Positions 1 to 7,612 of a stretch of DNA of 64,000 nt are shown here, one piece after another. The stretch's first letter is position 1, and every line of letters starts with the position of its first letter. The DNA is taken from the NCBI GenBank assembly GCA_022825385.1, contig JAJDWX010000012.1, positions 148,004-212,003 of the forward strand, in the 5' to 3' direction. The translations under genes were made by a program, and so were the position numbers. Below the pieces are notes generated by a model that did no database searches, had not been told where the DNA came from, and saw only the letters and a program-made list of their open reading frames with translations. Origin of the DNA: Rhodothermales bacterium (GTDB taxonomy: Bacteria > Bacteroidota > Rhodothermia > Rhodothermales > VXPQ01).

Positions 1-101
1 GGGGAAGCAAGAAGTATTATCTGGATGAAGGCAGGGCTTGCGATGATGTTTGGACTTGGATAGACGAGCCAGAACTTAGTTCGCTGAACTCTCAATCCAG
101 A
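1..101 (+). pseudogene. DNA methyltransferase-HNH gene, 5' part (interrupted by IS)
   Basis: Read from base 3, the segment encodes a stretch containing YYLDEGRACDDVWTWIDEPE and then NSQSR. This matches the middle of the intact methyltransferase at 1889-3274 (YLDDGVPVDDVWSFIREPE). The reading frame runs into the inserted element at 102 and stops at 236. Deleting 102-3379 (the element plus one copy of the 8-bp duplication) joins codons to give NSQSRERTGWSTQKP, exactly the expected family sequence, so the gene was intact before the insertion. Its start lies left of the window. Confidence 0.85.
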
Positions 102-127
102 GGGAATTATACGGAAAACTATCCAAA
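94..127. repeat. Left target duplication and terminal inverted repeat
   Basis: AATCCAGA at 94-101 is the left copy of the target-site duplication. It is followed directly by the left terminal inverted repeat, 102-127, starting with GGG as is common in this transposase family. Confidence 0.9.
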
Positions 128-344
128 CCACAAATCACGTATAAAAAATAACGGCTATACAAATCATTACTCTGGTCCAGATCACAAAAAATATAAATAC
201 AAAAAAGACATAACTCACCCTAACCAAACTCCTTAATGAGTTTGATATTTATCAAGAAAAAAGAAATGAAACCAAAAACCAAATTAGCTATACAGGGATT
301 GATAATAATTCATCTATTCCCTATATATCTTCTATTGATCTGGC

Positions 345-611
345 TTATGGCTTCACTTTTTCCTCTACCCGTAAATTTGTCTCTACTTCTACCTTAGCCT
401 TTTCCTTGCCGTGATCGGCAATGCCTTGACCTACAACATAAGCCATTAAAGGCGATAGAATTGTTAGTATGGTTTCGGTATCCATATCTAACCCAAGTTC
501 AGCGAAAGCTGCCACCAAGAACGCTGCCACTGCAGCTACAAATTTCTTAGAACCAAAAAGTTGTTCAAACATTGCACCTTGAAGGTTTGTTGGTTTAGCA
601 CGAGAACTCAT
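345..611 (-). CDS. Small holin-like membrane protein, passenger of IS element
   Basis: An 88-residue protein with one clear hydrophobic segment (about residues 23-42), a second weaker one (about 48-63) and a charged Lys/Glu-rich tail. The pattern VAAFLVAAFAELGLDMD, then a segment ending VVGQGIADHGKEKAK, resembles small phage-type membrane proteins of the holin kind, but no family can be assigned firmly. It lies inside the inner element, downstream of and in the same direction as the transposase, so it is probably a second passenger. ATG start at 611. Whether it has any role in transposition or host interaction is unknown. Confidence 0.6.
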   Translation of the reverse strand: MSSRAKPTNLQGAMFEQLFGSKKFVAAVAAFLVAAFAELGLDMDTETILTILSPLMAYVVGQGIADHGKEKAKVEVETNLRVEEKVKP

Positions 612-693
612 CGTTCTATCAAACTACGTTTTCAAGAACGATAAGGAAACACAATATACGCAGACCGTCATATAAAGTCAAGTTTTTTCCGTA

Positions 694-1674
694 CTAAGCA
701 ATCAAATCCCTATACCGAAGCCGCTTGTTATCCATCTTTTCCACGACATAGGCCATCTGATCGCAAGTATCCAGTTTCCGAATGTTGTGCTTCCCAGCGA
801 ACTCGTTGACGTAGCGGTGCAGGTGCTTGTAGCTCATCTTGTGGTACGTTCCGTGATAGCCCCGCTTTAGCATAGCCCAGAAACTCTCAATGCCGTTCGT
901 GTGCGCCTGTCCATTCACGTATTCGCCTACCGAGTGCTGGACTGCCTCGTGCTCGTAGTCCTCCTTCAACCGATTGTACCCCTTGTGCCCGTCCGTGTAG
1001 ACGGTTTCGCCTTCCTTGACGTTCTCCCGAACGAAGCCAGCCAGCGTTTCCCCAGGCTCCCATCCCAAAGGACGGGCGATGACCCGGCCTGTCTCCCGCT
1101 GCTTGACTCCCAGAACGGCAGCCTTGCCCTGCGTTCCGCCGCCTATGTGAAGTTTCTTGCTGGCGTGCTTGTTGCCTTCCTTGCCGCCAATGTAGGTTTC
1201 GTCTACTTCCACCGGGCCGCAGAACTTCAGGTCGCCTTCGTCAAAGGCTTCACGGATGCGCTGGAGCATATGCCAGGCCGAGGATTGCCGGATGCCCAGG
1301 TCTCGGTGCAGTTTCATACTGGACACGCCTTTAAGGTTGGTAAGGAAGGCGTAAATGGCGATTGCCCATTTCCGCAAACCGATTTTGCTGGACTCCATAA
1401 CCGTTCCCTTGCGGACGCTGAAATGCTTGCGGCAATCCTTGCAGCGGTAAGGCATAGGCTTCCTGTTCTTGACGACTGCATAGCGGCAAGAGCCGCATTC
1501 GGGACAGCCGGGGCCTCCCTCGCCCCAGCGCATATGCTCAAACCAACGTTCGGCGGTTTCGTCGTCGGGAAACATATCAAACAAGTCAATAATCGTCATT
1601 CCCTCTCTCCAATGCTTTCCGGGCTTCCTGAACGTACGGTTTTTGTTGGCTTTATCTTTCTTGTCTTTGGTCAT
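694..1674 (-). CDS. IS1595-family transposase
   Basis: A 326-residue DDE-type transposase that catalyses movement of the element bounded at 102 and 3371. The N-terminal part holds a zinc-ribbon (CPECGS near residue 57 and CKDC near residue 78), typical of IS1595/ISXO2 transposases, which probably helps bind the ends. The catalytic core shows VDETYIGGK (first Asp), a second acidic position in YTDGHKGYN, and the final block HTNGIESFWAMLKRGYHGTYH, where the family has Asn/Glu. Length is normal for the family and there is no frameshift. It is transcribed divergently from the methyltransferase passenger. Confidence 0.95.
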   Translation of the reverse strand: MTKDKKDKANKNRTFRKPGKHWREGMTIIDLFDMFPDDETAERWFEHMRWGEGGPGCPECGSCRYAVVKNRKPMPYRCKDCRKHFSVRKGTVMESSKIGLRKWAIAIYAFLTNLKGVSSMKLHRDLGIRQSSAWHMLQRIREAFDEGDLKFCGPVEVDETYIGGKEGNKHASKKLHIGGGTQGKAAVLGVKQRETGRVIARPLGWEPGETLAGFVRENVKEGETVYTDGHKGYNRLKEDYEHEAVQHSVGEYVNGQAHTNGIESFWAMLKRGYHGTYHKMSYKHLHRYVNEFAGKHNIRKLDTCDQMAYVVEKMDNKRLRYRDLIA

Positions 1675-1888
1675 TTTCTTGTCCGTTCAAGTGCTTGTTT
1701 TAACTATACATAATGTAAGAAAAATATATGAGAAAGTCAAGGGCTTTTTTACAAAAAGGCAAGTTTTTTATGGGTTTTTTTGATGTTTTTTTGTGGTTAT
1801 TTTTTGGAGTAAATGGAGTGTCGGGAACATTTTATTTGGGGATGGGGTATAAATACTTTCGTGAAACCGAAAAACATACATCAAAGCA

Positions 1889-3274
1889 ATGACAATAGCC
1901 CCCCCCCCCACGAACGTCCAGAACCGTACCCTGTACATCTGCGACAATCTACCTGTACTCCGAGGCATTAACTCGGAATCCGTTGATCTAATAGCCACAG
2001 ACCCCCCGTTTAACACGAAGCGTTCCTATAACGCCCCCCTAGGTTCAAGGTCGGCCAAGCAGAAGTTTGACGACCGCTGGAAATGGGATGACATCACCGA
2101 CGACTGGTACGACGTGCTGTCTTCGGACTATCCATCCATCAAGGAATTGATTGAAGCAGCCGTAGTGATTGAAGGCGGTACGGTAGACAAAGACACAGGG
2201 GCGATAGACACTGGCCGTACTCAGAACAGCATAGCCGCTTTCCTTGCCTGGATGGCTCCCCGTCTTATTGAGATGCGTAGGATTCTAAAGCCGACAGGTT
2301 CAATCTATCTACATTGCGATCCAAAAGCCAACTCATATTTACGGCTTTTGCTGGATGCTATATTCGGGCGGAAATTGTTTCAGAATGAAATAGTCTGGCA
2401 TTATGCCAAAGGACACGGACCATCTAAAAGATTTAGAGGAAAGCACGATACTATATTATTTTATTCCCCAAAAACGAAAGGGACGTTTAATATACAAAAA
2501 TACAAGCACCTAGAAAGTCAACTTTACAGATTCAACAAAGTAGACGAATCAGGGCGCAGGTACAGAATAAATCACGTACGAAACAACGAAGGCGAATACA
2601 AGCGATTCTATCTTGATGATGGCGTACCTGTAGACGATGTATGGTCTTTCATCCGTGAACCAGAATTTGATCAGATACCCCATAACGCCAAAGAACGCAC
2701 TGGCTGGAGCACCCAGAAACCATTGGCTTTATATGAACGCATCATAAAGGCTTCAAGCAACGAGGGCGACCTTGTATTAGATCCCTTTGCAGGATGCGCT
2801 ACGACTTGCGTAGCAGCTGAACGACTAGGGCGTAAATGGATAGGTATAGACATAGATCCTGTTGCCGAAACCATTACGCAGGACAGGCTTTGGAATGCCG
2901 CAGGACTTGATCAACATATAGATTATTCATATGTAGATGCAAAAAAACGTCCCCCGAAACGAACGGATATTCCAAAGCTTGATAAAGCCGTAGTGCGGGA
3001 AACACTTTGGAGGAATCAAAATTTCGGTTGCGGAAATCTTGCTTGTACTTCATACCAATCACGTGAAGGTTTACGTAAGGAAGATATAACTATTGATCAT
3101 CGGATACCCAGAGTAAGAGGAGGCTCCGACGATATGGAGAATTTTATCGGTTTATGCCATAACTGCAACAGCCGAAAAGGTGGCCACACGTCGTTCGCCA
3201 AGTTCGTAGAGGATTATCTGATTGACAAGGCAAAGGCGGAGGCGAAGGAGATGTTGGCATCGCAGAAAAAATAA
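1889..3274 (+). CDS. DNA methyltransferase fused to HNH nuclease domain (IS passenger)
   Basis: A 461-residue protein. The amino part is an amino-methyltransferase with the catalytic motif TDPPFNTK (DPPF at residues 38-41) and the AdoMet-binding motif DPFAGCATT (298-306). The catalytic motif lies before the cofactor motif, as in the beta class of N6-adenine/N4-cytosine enzymes. The carboxy part carries an HNH-type site: DHRIPRVRGG from residue 403, then CHNCNSRKG, with another Cys pair upstream (CGNLAC). It could therefore both modify and cut DNA, but the activity is inferred. It is the main passenger of the inner element. An 11-C run at 1899-1909, in codons 4-8, could switch the gene by slippage. 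Confidence 0.88.
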   Translation: MTIAPPPTNVQNRTLYICDNLPVLRGINSESVDLIATDPPFNTKRSYNAPLGSRSAKQKFDDRWKWDDITDDWYDVLSSDYPSIKELIEAAVVIEGGTVDKDTGAIDTGRTQNSIAAFLAWMAPRLIEMRRILKPTGSIYLHCDPKANSYLRLLLDAIFGRKLFQNEIVWHYAKGHGPSKRFRGKHDTILFYSPKTKGTFNIQKYKHLESQLYRFNKVDESGRRYRINHVRNNEGEYKRFYLDDGVPVDDVWSFIREPEFDQIPHNAKERTGWSTQKPLALYERIIKASSNEGDLVLDPFAGCATTCVAAERLGRKWIGIDIDPVAETITQDRLWNAAGLDQHIDYSYVDAKKRPPKRTDIPKLDKAVVRETLWRNQNFGCGNLACTSYQSREGLRKEDITIDHRIPRVRGGSDDMENFIGLCHNCNSRKGGHTSFAKFVEDYLIDKAKAEAKEMLASQKK

Positions 3275-3345
3275 CGGATATAGGAAAGCGGGTTTGTTGG
3301 GTTGTGATTTGCTTAAGTCTTTGTTTTATAGCGGTTTAGGGGTGT

Positions 3346-3379
3346 TTTGGATAGTTTTCCGTATAATTCCCAATCCAGA
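3346..3379. repeat. Right terminal inverted repeat and target duplication
   Basis: 3346-3371 is the exact inverse of 102-127 and is followed by the second copy of AATCCAGA at 3372-3379. Beyond the 26 perfect bases the two ends stay partly similar for a few bases and then diverge. Confidence 0.9.
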
Positions 3380-3937
3380 GAACGTACGGGATGGAGTACC
3401 CAGAAGCCGCTTGCTTTATATGAACGTATAATCAAGGCTTCCAGCAACGAAGGAAGTACGGTGCTTGATCCATTCTGTGGATGCGCTACTACTTGTATTG
3501 CAGCGGAAAAACTTAATCGCAAGTGGATAGGCATAGACATAGATCCCGTCGCTGAATCCATTACGAAAGAGCGGCTTTACGAAACATCGGGGCTTATTCA
3601 GCACATAGACAACGAGTTTGTGAAGGTTAAGAAAAATCCGCCAGGACGAACGGATATTCCGAAAGTCAAGGATGACGTGCTTCGGGAAAAGTTGTTTAAG
3701 GATCAGGGTCTTAAATGCGGAAATCCAGAATGTACTTCAATGGGGTTAAGAATGGAAGACATAGAACTTGATCACCGGATACCGAAAGTTCGGGGCGGGT
3801 CAGACGAGCTGTCTAACCGGATAGGGCTTTGCGGAAACTGCAATCGCAGGAAAGGGAGCAAGTCGTACGCCAGGTTCCTGGAAGAGTATATGGTAGAAAA
3901 AGCTAAAGCGAAAGCGAGGGAGTATGTTGGAAAATAA
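3372..3937 (+). pseudogene. DNA methyltransferase-HNH gene, 3' part (interrupted by IS)
   Basis: This is the continuation of the gene broken at 101. It reads RERTGWSTQKPLALYERIIKA, then the AdoMet motif DPFCGCATT, then an HNH region with LDHRIPKVRGGSDE and CGNCNRRKG. It is a diverged homologue of the intact protein at 1889-3274, not a fresh copy. The catalytic DPPF part would lie left of the window. Base 3380 completes the codon after the target duplication, so precise loss of the element would restore the gene. No start and no obvious ribosome-binding site precede it, so it is probably silent in this state. Confidence 0.85.
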
Positions 3938-4035
3938 CGGATATTGGAAAATGGGTTTGTTAGAATGTGCTTTGCTTAAGTTGTTGTTTTATAGGAGTTT
4001 ATGGATGTTTTGGATAGTTTTCCGTATAAGTCCCT

Positions 4036-4917
4036 ATTTCATATATTGCCCCGACCACAAGGGGATTGAAACTTCTTAAAGTACTTAAGAAGTGCCTTTG
4101 CGTTGTCATATTTCATATATTGCCCCGACCACAAGGGGATTGAAACCGGGCATAGCCGTTTTTGTTTGCGGTTGACAGTTTGCCGTATTTCATATATTGC
4201 CCCGACCACAAGGGGATTGAAACTGTAACGAAGGTCTCGAGGCGGTACTGTACGGGGAAGTTAATTTCATATATTGCCCCGACCACAAGGGGATTGAAAC
4301 TCCACGCCCGGATTCCATTTCGTCGCGTCCGCGTCGTCGATATGATTTCATATATTGCCCCGACCACAAGGGGATTGAAACGGATCAGGGTTTTCATTGA
4401 ATCAGGGGTCAAGGTGAATCCGATTTCATATATTGCCCCGACCACAAGGGGATTGAAACCTCTTCCGGCGTTGCGGCGGCGCGTGTTTCGGCCTGTATAT
4501 ATTTCATATATTGCCCCGACCACAAGGGGATTGAAACTGATCATCGTATTGCGGGTTTTTTGTCAAGGGTCGAGCGATTTCATATATTGCCCCGACCACA
4601 AGGGGATTGAAACTTGTTTTGCCGTGGCCTGCAGGGCCAAGAAGTTGTATAAATTTCATATATTGCCCCGACCACAAGGGGATTGAAACCTCGCCTTTGA
4701 GTCGCTTAACGCACTCGTCTATTTCCATTTCATATATTGCCCCGACCACAAGGGGATTGAAACGTGTTGAGCGCTTGGTTGTACGTTATGCTGTTTACCG
4801 TGTATTTCATATATTGCCCCGACCACAAGGGGATTGAAACCTTAAAATGGATCGCGATCGTGATGGATACGCCTGTGAAAATTTCATATATTGCCCCGAC
4901 CACAAGGGGATTAAAAG
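4036..4917. CRISPR. CRISPR array, 12 repeats of 37 bp and 11 spacers
   Basis: Repeats start at 4036, 4110, 4187, 4264, 4345, 4423, 4501, 4577, 4653, 4727, 4804 and 4881. The unit begins ATTTCATATATTGCCCC and ends AAGGGGATTGAAAC. CCCC and GGGG can form a short hairpin with an 8-base loop, followed by the 8-base end ATTGAAAC, the usual crRNA 5' handle. Spacers are 37 to 44 bases. Eleven repeats look identical; the last (4881-4917) ends ATTAAAAG, which marks the trailer end, so the leader should be on the left, where an IS end now abuts. Repeat ending and spacer lengths fit type I or III. No cas operon is nearby except a lone cas6-like gene at 6615. Confidence 0.97.
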
Positions 4918-5159
4918 GGCCTTGAGGTTCTCGAGGGATCGCCGACAATCTGCACACTCGGCGATACCCCTTCTCTTCTGAAACCACCTCGCTTCCAAGA
5001 GGGTATGAGTTGTCTTGCACTGGAAATGACGACCCAGATGGCCCGGCGCGGCGACGCAATGAAATTGTAGCAGGCGCTCGTCAATATTAGGTTTCGCCTT
5101 TTCCGCATACACAACAGGCCGCCTGTGCCACCCTCTTCCGAAAGCACCCCCTAACCCGG
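4918..5159. other. Spacer between CRISPR trailer and antiporter gene
   Basis: No gene, further repeat or clear promoter is visible here. It must supply the promoter for the antiporter gene, whose ATG is at 5160. Confidence 0.4.
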
Positions 5160-6560
5160 ATGGATTCCGTTGCCCTTTTCCTGCTCCTTGTCGCCGCCAT
5201 CTTCCTGATCGGCGTCATTGGCGAGCTGATCTTTGAGCGAACCGGAGTGCCGGATGTGGTCTGGCTCCTTGGCGTGGGCATTCTGCTTGGCCCGGTGTTC
5301 CATGTCGTGGATCGGGAGACGCTCGGCGACGTCGCCCCCTACTTCGGGGCCATTACGCTGGTGATCGTGCTGTTCGACGGCGGGAGCGAACTTCGGGTGG
5401 GCGACGCATCGCGGGCGGCGCCCCGGGCCACCTTCCTGGGCCTGGTCAGCTTCGTCATATCCAGCGGCGCCGTAGCCCTGATTTCCATGCTGGCCGCCGC
5501 AGTAGGCTGGCTTCCAGAGGGCTGGTCGTGGCTTCACGGCGTCACGCTCGGCGCCATTTTGGGCGGATCGAGTTCGATCGTGATCATGCCGGCCATCCGC
5601 CAATTGAAACTCCCGTCCTCCCTGTCGAACCTCGTGAGCCTGGAATCGGCCCTGACCGACGTGCTGTGCGTGGTCGTTGCGGTGGCGTCCATTCATATAG
5701 CCGTCACCGGCGCCACGGAACTGACGGCCACCATATCTACCCTGTTGCGGGCGTTCGGCATCGGACTGGGCGGCGGGCTGGCGGTGGGCCTGCTGGCGCT
5801 GCTGGCGCTCAAACGGCTGCGGCAAAGCGTACACGCCTACCCGCTGCTTCTCGGCATGCTGCTCATCACCTACGTAGCGCTCGACGCGCTGGGAGGAAGC
5901 GCGGCGCTCGGCATCCTGGTCGTGGCCGTACTCGTCGGCAACGCATCGGAGCTGTCCGACGCCCTTGGACTCGTGCGCAGCGCCCGGCTGGGACAAGACG
6001 TGGTCTACACGCACGACCAACTGACCTTCTTCGTAAAATCGTTCTTTTTCACCTTCATGGGCGCCATGCTGGGACCGCCCTGGGGCCTGGTAGCGCTCGG
6101 CGTAGGACTGGGCGTACTGCTTGTGGCGGCGCGGATTCCAGCCGTCCTGATCGGGATGCTGGGCACAGGCCTCGGGCGAACGGAGAAAGGACTCCTTACG
6201 GTGTTGCTGCCCCGGGGCATGGCCGCCGGCGTCCTCGCCATCCTGCCCGCCCAGCAAGGCATGACCGCCTCGGACGACATGCCGGTCGTGGTCTTCGCCG
6301 CCGTGCTGACGACCATTCTCCTTTTCACGGTCGGGGTTTCCGTATTCCGCCGCCAACTCCCGTCCGAACCAGAGGAGACCACGGCGGCAGAGCCTTCCAT
6401 GGAAGACGCCGCCGAAAAGGATGCAATGCCGCTCGCGTCTTCCCCTGCCGACGCGGAGTCAGCAGAATCGTCGGAATCTCCTGCCATTGTCCCGGAACCG
6501 CCGGAAGAACCTCCCGGCGAGGACCCCGCACCGTTGCCGCGGACGGACGATACGCTCTGA
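5160..6560 (+). CDS. Cation:proton antiporter, CPA1-type
   Basis: A 466-residue inner-membrane protein with about 11-12 hydrophobic segments through residue 400. It begins MDSVALFLLLVAAIFLIGV and carries FERTGVPDVVWLLGVGILLGP, the N-terminal helix pattern of Na+/H+ exchangers. A conserved charged site is suggested by LFDGGSELRV (about residue 75) and the helix ESALTDVLCV (about residue 162), where NhaP-type antiporters have their ion-binding Asp. The last 60 residues form a Pro/Glu/Ser-rich acidic tail, probably cytoplasmic. It likely exchanges Na+ or K+ for protons in pH or salt homeostasis; the ion is not determined. It separates the CRISPR array from the cas6-like gene but has no evident CRISPR role. 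Confidence 0.85.
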   Translation: MDSVALFLLLVAAIFLIGVIGELIFERTGVPDVVWLLGVGILLGPVFHVVDRETLGDVAPYFGAITLVIVLFDGGSELRVGDASRAAPRATFLGLVSFVISSGAVALISMLAAAVGWLPEGWSWLHGVTLGAILGGSSSIVIMPAIRQLKLPSSLSNLVSLESALTDVLCVVVAVASIHIAVTGATELTATISTLLRAFGIGLGGGLAVGLLALLALKRLRQSVHAYPLLLGMLLITYVALDALGGSAALGILVVAVLVGNASELSDALGLVRSARLGQDVVYTHDQLTFFVKSFFFTFMGAMLGPPWGLVALGVGLGVLLVAARIPAVLIGMLGTGLGRTEKGLLTVLLPRGMAAGVLAILPAQQGMTASDDMPVVVFAAVLTTILLFTVGVSVFRRQLPSEPEETTAAEPSMEDAAEKDAMPLASSPADAESAESSESPAIVPEPPEEPPGEDPAPLPRTDDTL

Positions 6561-6589
6561 ACAGGGTAGCGCTGTACGATGTACGAACC

Positions 6590-6614
6590 GCCCCGCCTGT
6601 AAGGGGATTAACGC
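6590..6614 (+). promoter_or_regulatory. CRISPR-repeat-like hairpin over the cas6 ribosome-binding site
   Basis: The leader reads GCCCCG-N5-AAGGGGATT, with the same order and spacing as the CRISPR repeat core 1.7 kb upstream. Only the five loop bases and the five bases after ATT differ. CCCC (6591-6594) can pair with GGGG (6603-6606). The 3' arm AAGGGG is also the Shine-Dalgarno sequence, 8 bases before the ATG at 6615. Cas6 enzymes usually cut directly 3' of this hairpin; here that would cut between the Shine-Dalgarno and the start codon. The match is seen in the sequence; the regulatory role is inference. Confidence 0.7.
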
Positions 6615-7508
6615 ATGAGCCAGGCAATATCCCGGAACGACATTGAATCGACCGTCGATTTCAAAGACGCCCTTCAGACCGTTCTATCGCATATTCCCGT
6701 TCGCGCGCGCCGCCTCCTGCTAACCACGCCCGGCGTAACAGCGACCGTGCCCATGATACGAGGCGTGTGGGGCGCCGCCTTGCACCAGCTGGATCGTCAA
6801 ACGTATCGGGATGTGTTCGAGGGCGGCGCGAGTACATCGGGCCGCACCCCCGAATACATACTTCGCCCGGCCCCGCCCGACCCCGAGACGGCCCCGGCGA
6901 TCGAATGGATATCGCTGGGCTCTGCGCTTGACCGCGATTCCATACTTGTAAACGCCTGGAAGATGGCTGCCCAAATGGGCTTGGGGGCAAACCGCAGCCC
7001 TTTCGATATCCGTTCCGTCGTTGCATTGCATCCCGAAAAAGATGTACGCCCCGACAAAGCGCCTGCCCCTGTATGGACGCTCGACAAAACGCTTTCCGCT
7101 GTGGCGCTCAAGGAAAATACGCCCTGTGCGCTGATCTTTAACGCCCCGCTGCGATTGATACGCAAAGGCCGTATAGTCAGCAGGCCTTCGCTGAGAGACA
7201 TTGCGATAGGCGGTCTTCGCCGGTTGCGTGCGCTGGCGCCCGAACCTGTTCAATCCGACGTAAATAAAATATGGGGACCATCCCTTGATATCGCCGAACA
7301 AACGAAAGCGCAAGCATGGCGCGGCCAACGCCTGGACCTCGTTCGATGGTCGGCCCGACAGCAAACCGAAGTCGAAATGCGAGGAATCGCAGGCTCCATA
7401 ACGCTTCCTGACGGCCCTGGCCCCCTCCTTCCCCTGTTCGCCGCGCTCCAATGGATTCATGTCGGCAAAGGCGCCACCATCGGTCTCGGCCAATTGATTG
7501 TCCAATAA
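6615..7508 (+). CDS. cas6: Cas6-family CRISPR RNA-processing endoribonuclease
   Basis: A 297-residue protein. The C-terminal segment from about residue 255, GSITLPDGPGPLLPLFAALQ followed by IHVGKGATIGLGQL, is the glycine-rich loop of the Cas6 RAMP fold. The length and a basic N-terminal half also fit. Cas6 cuts long CRISPR transcripts inside each repeat to give crRNAs. A candidate catalytic histidine is H27 (LSHIPVRARR), unproven. The gene stands alone: no cas1, cas2 or effector genes are in the window, and it lies 1.7 kb from the array behind an antiporter gene. The ATG at 6615 follows an AAGGGG site inside a repeat-like hairpin. Identification rests on the C-terminal motif; a diverged RAMP of another type is possible. 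Confidence 0.75.
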   Translation: MSQAISRNDIESTVDFKDALQTVLSHIPVRARRLLLTTPGVTATVPMIRGVWGAALHQLDRQTYRDVFEGGASTSGRTPEYILRPAPPDPETAPAIEWISLGSALDRDSILVNAWKMAAQMGLGANRSPFDIRSVVALHPEKDVRPDKAPAPVWTLDKTLSAVALKENTPCALIFNAPLRLIRKGRIVSRPSLRDIAIGGLRRLRALAPEPVQSDVNKIWGPSLDIAEQTKAQAWRGQRLDLVRWSARQQTEVEMRGIAGSITLPDGPGPLLPLFAALQWIHVGKGATIGLGQLIVQ

Positions 7509-7612
7509 AAAAGGATACAGCCCACCCGCCCTTTTCTCCTTCCGACGCGGAACCCCCCACCAAGGCGCATGTAGCAACTTTGAGGATACCCTGATTACGT
7601 CCGCATTGCAGA

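Larger units (their letters stand above)
102..3371. mobile_element. IS1595-family element with passenger genes, complete
   Basis: A 3270-bp element with perfect 26-bp terminal inverted repeats at 102-127 and 3346-3371, beginning GGGAATTATACGG. It is flanked by the 8-bp direct repeat AATCCAGA (94-101 and 3372-3379). It holds a transposase and a small membrane protein on the minus strand and a methyltransferase-HNH fusion on the plus strand. IS1595-family elements typically make 8-bp duplications, and some are known to carry passenger genes. Its inserts are less GC-rich than the surrounding chromosome. The intact ends, clean duplication and intact transposase suggest recent and perhaps still possible movement. 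Confidence 0.9.
1..4034. mobile_element. Older IS1595-like element, right part only (partial)
   Basis: The sequence just before 4034 reads as the inverse of GGGACTTATACGG, nearly the same as the terminal repeat of the intact inner element (GGGAATTATACGG). The roughly 95 bases between the broken methyltransferase stop (3937) and 4034 also match the inner element between its methyltransferase stop and its right end. I infer that the broken methyltransferase-HNH gene was the passenger of this older copy and that the left end and transposase lie outside the window. If the family makes 8-bp duplications here too, the right copy is TATTTCAT at 4035-4042, which reaches 7 bases into the first CRISPR repeat. 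Confidence 0.6.

Noticed and set aside
901..1713. Plus-strand open frame of 270 codons over the transposase
   Set aside because: It is the antisense of the clearly coding IS1595 transposase on the minus strand.
4113..4837. Several long open frames across the CRISPR array, encoding repeats such as FNPLVVGAIYEI or ISYIAPTTRGLK
   Set aside because: They are translations of the CRISPR repeat itself in different frames and have no gene features.
5160..6560. Antiporter as a membrane partner of the CRISPR system
   Set aside because: It lies between array and cas6, but it is an ordinary ion exchanger with no domain known from CRISPR loci; the position alone is weak evidence.
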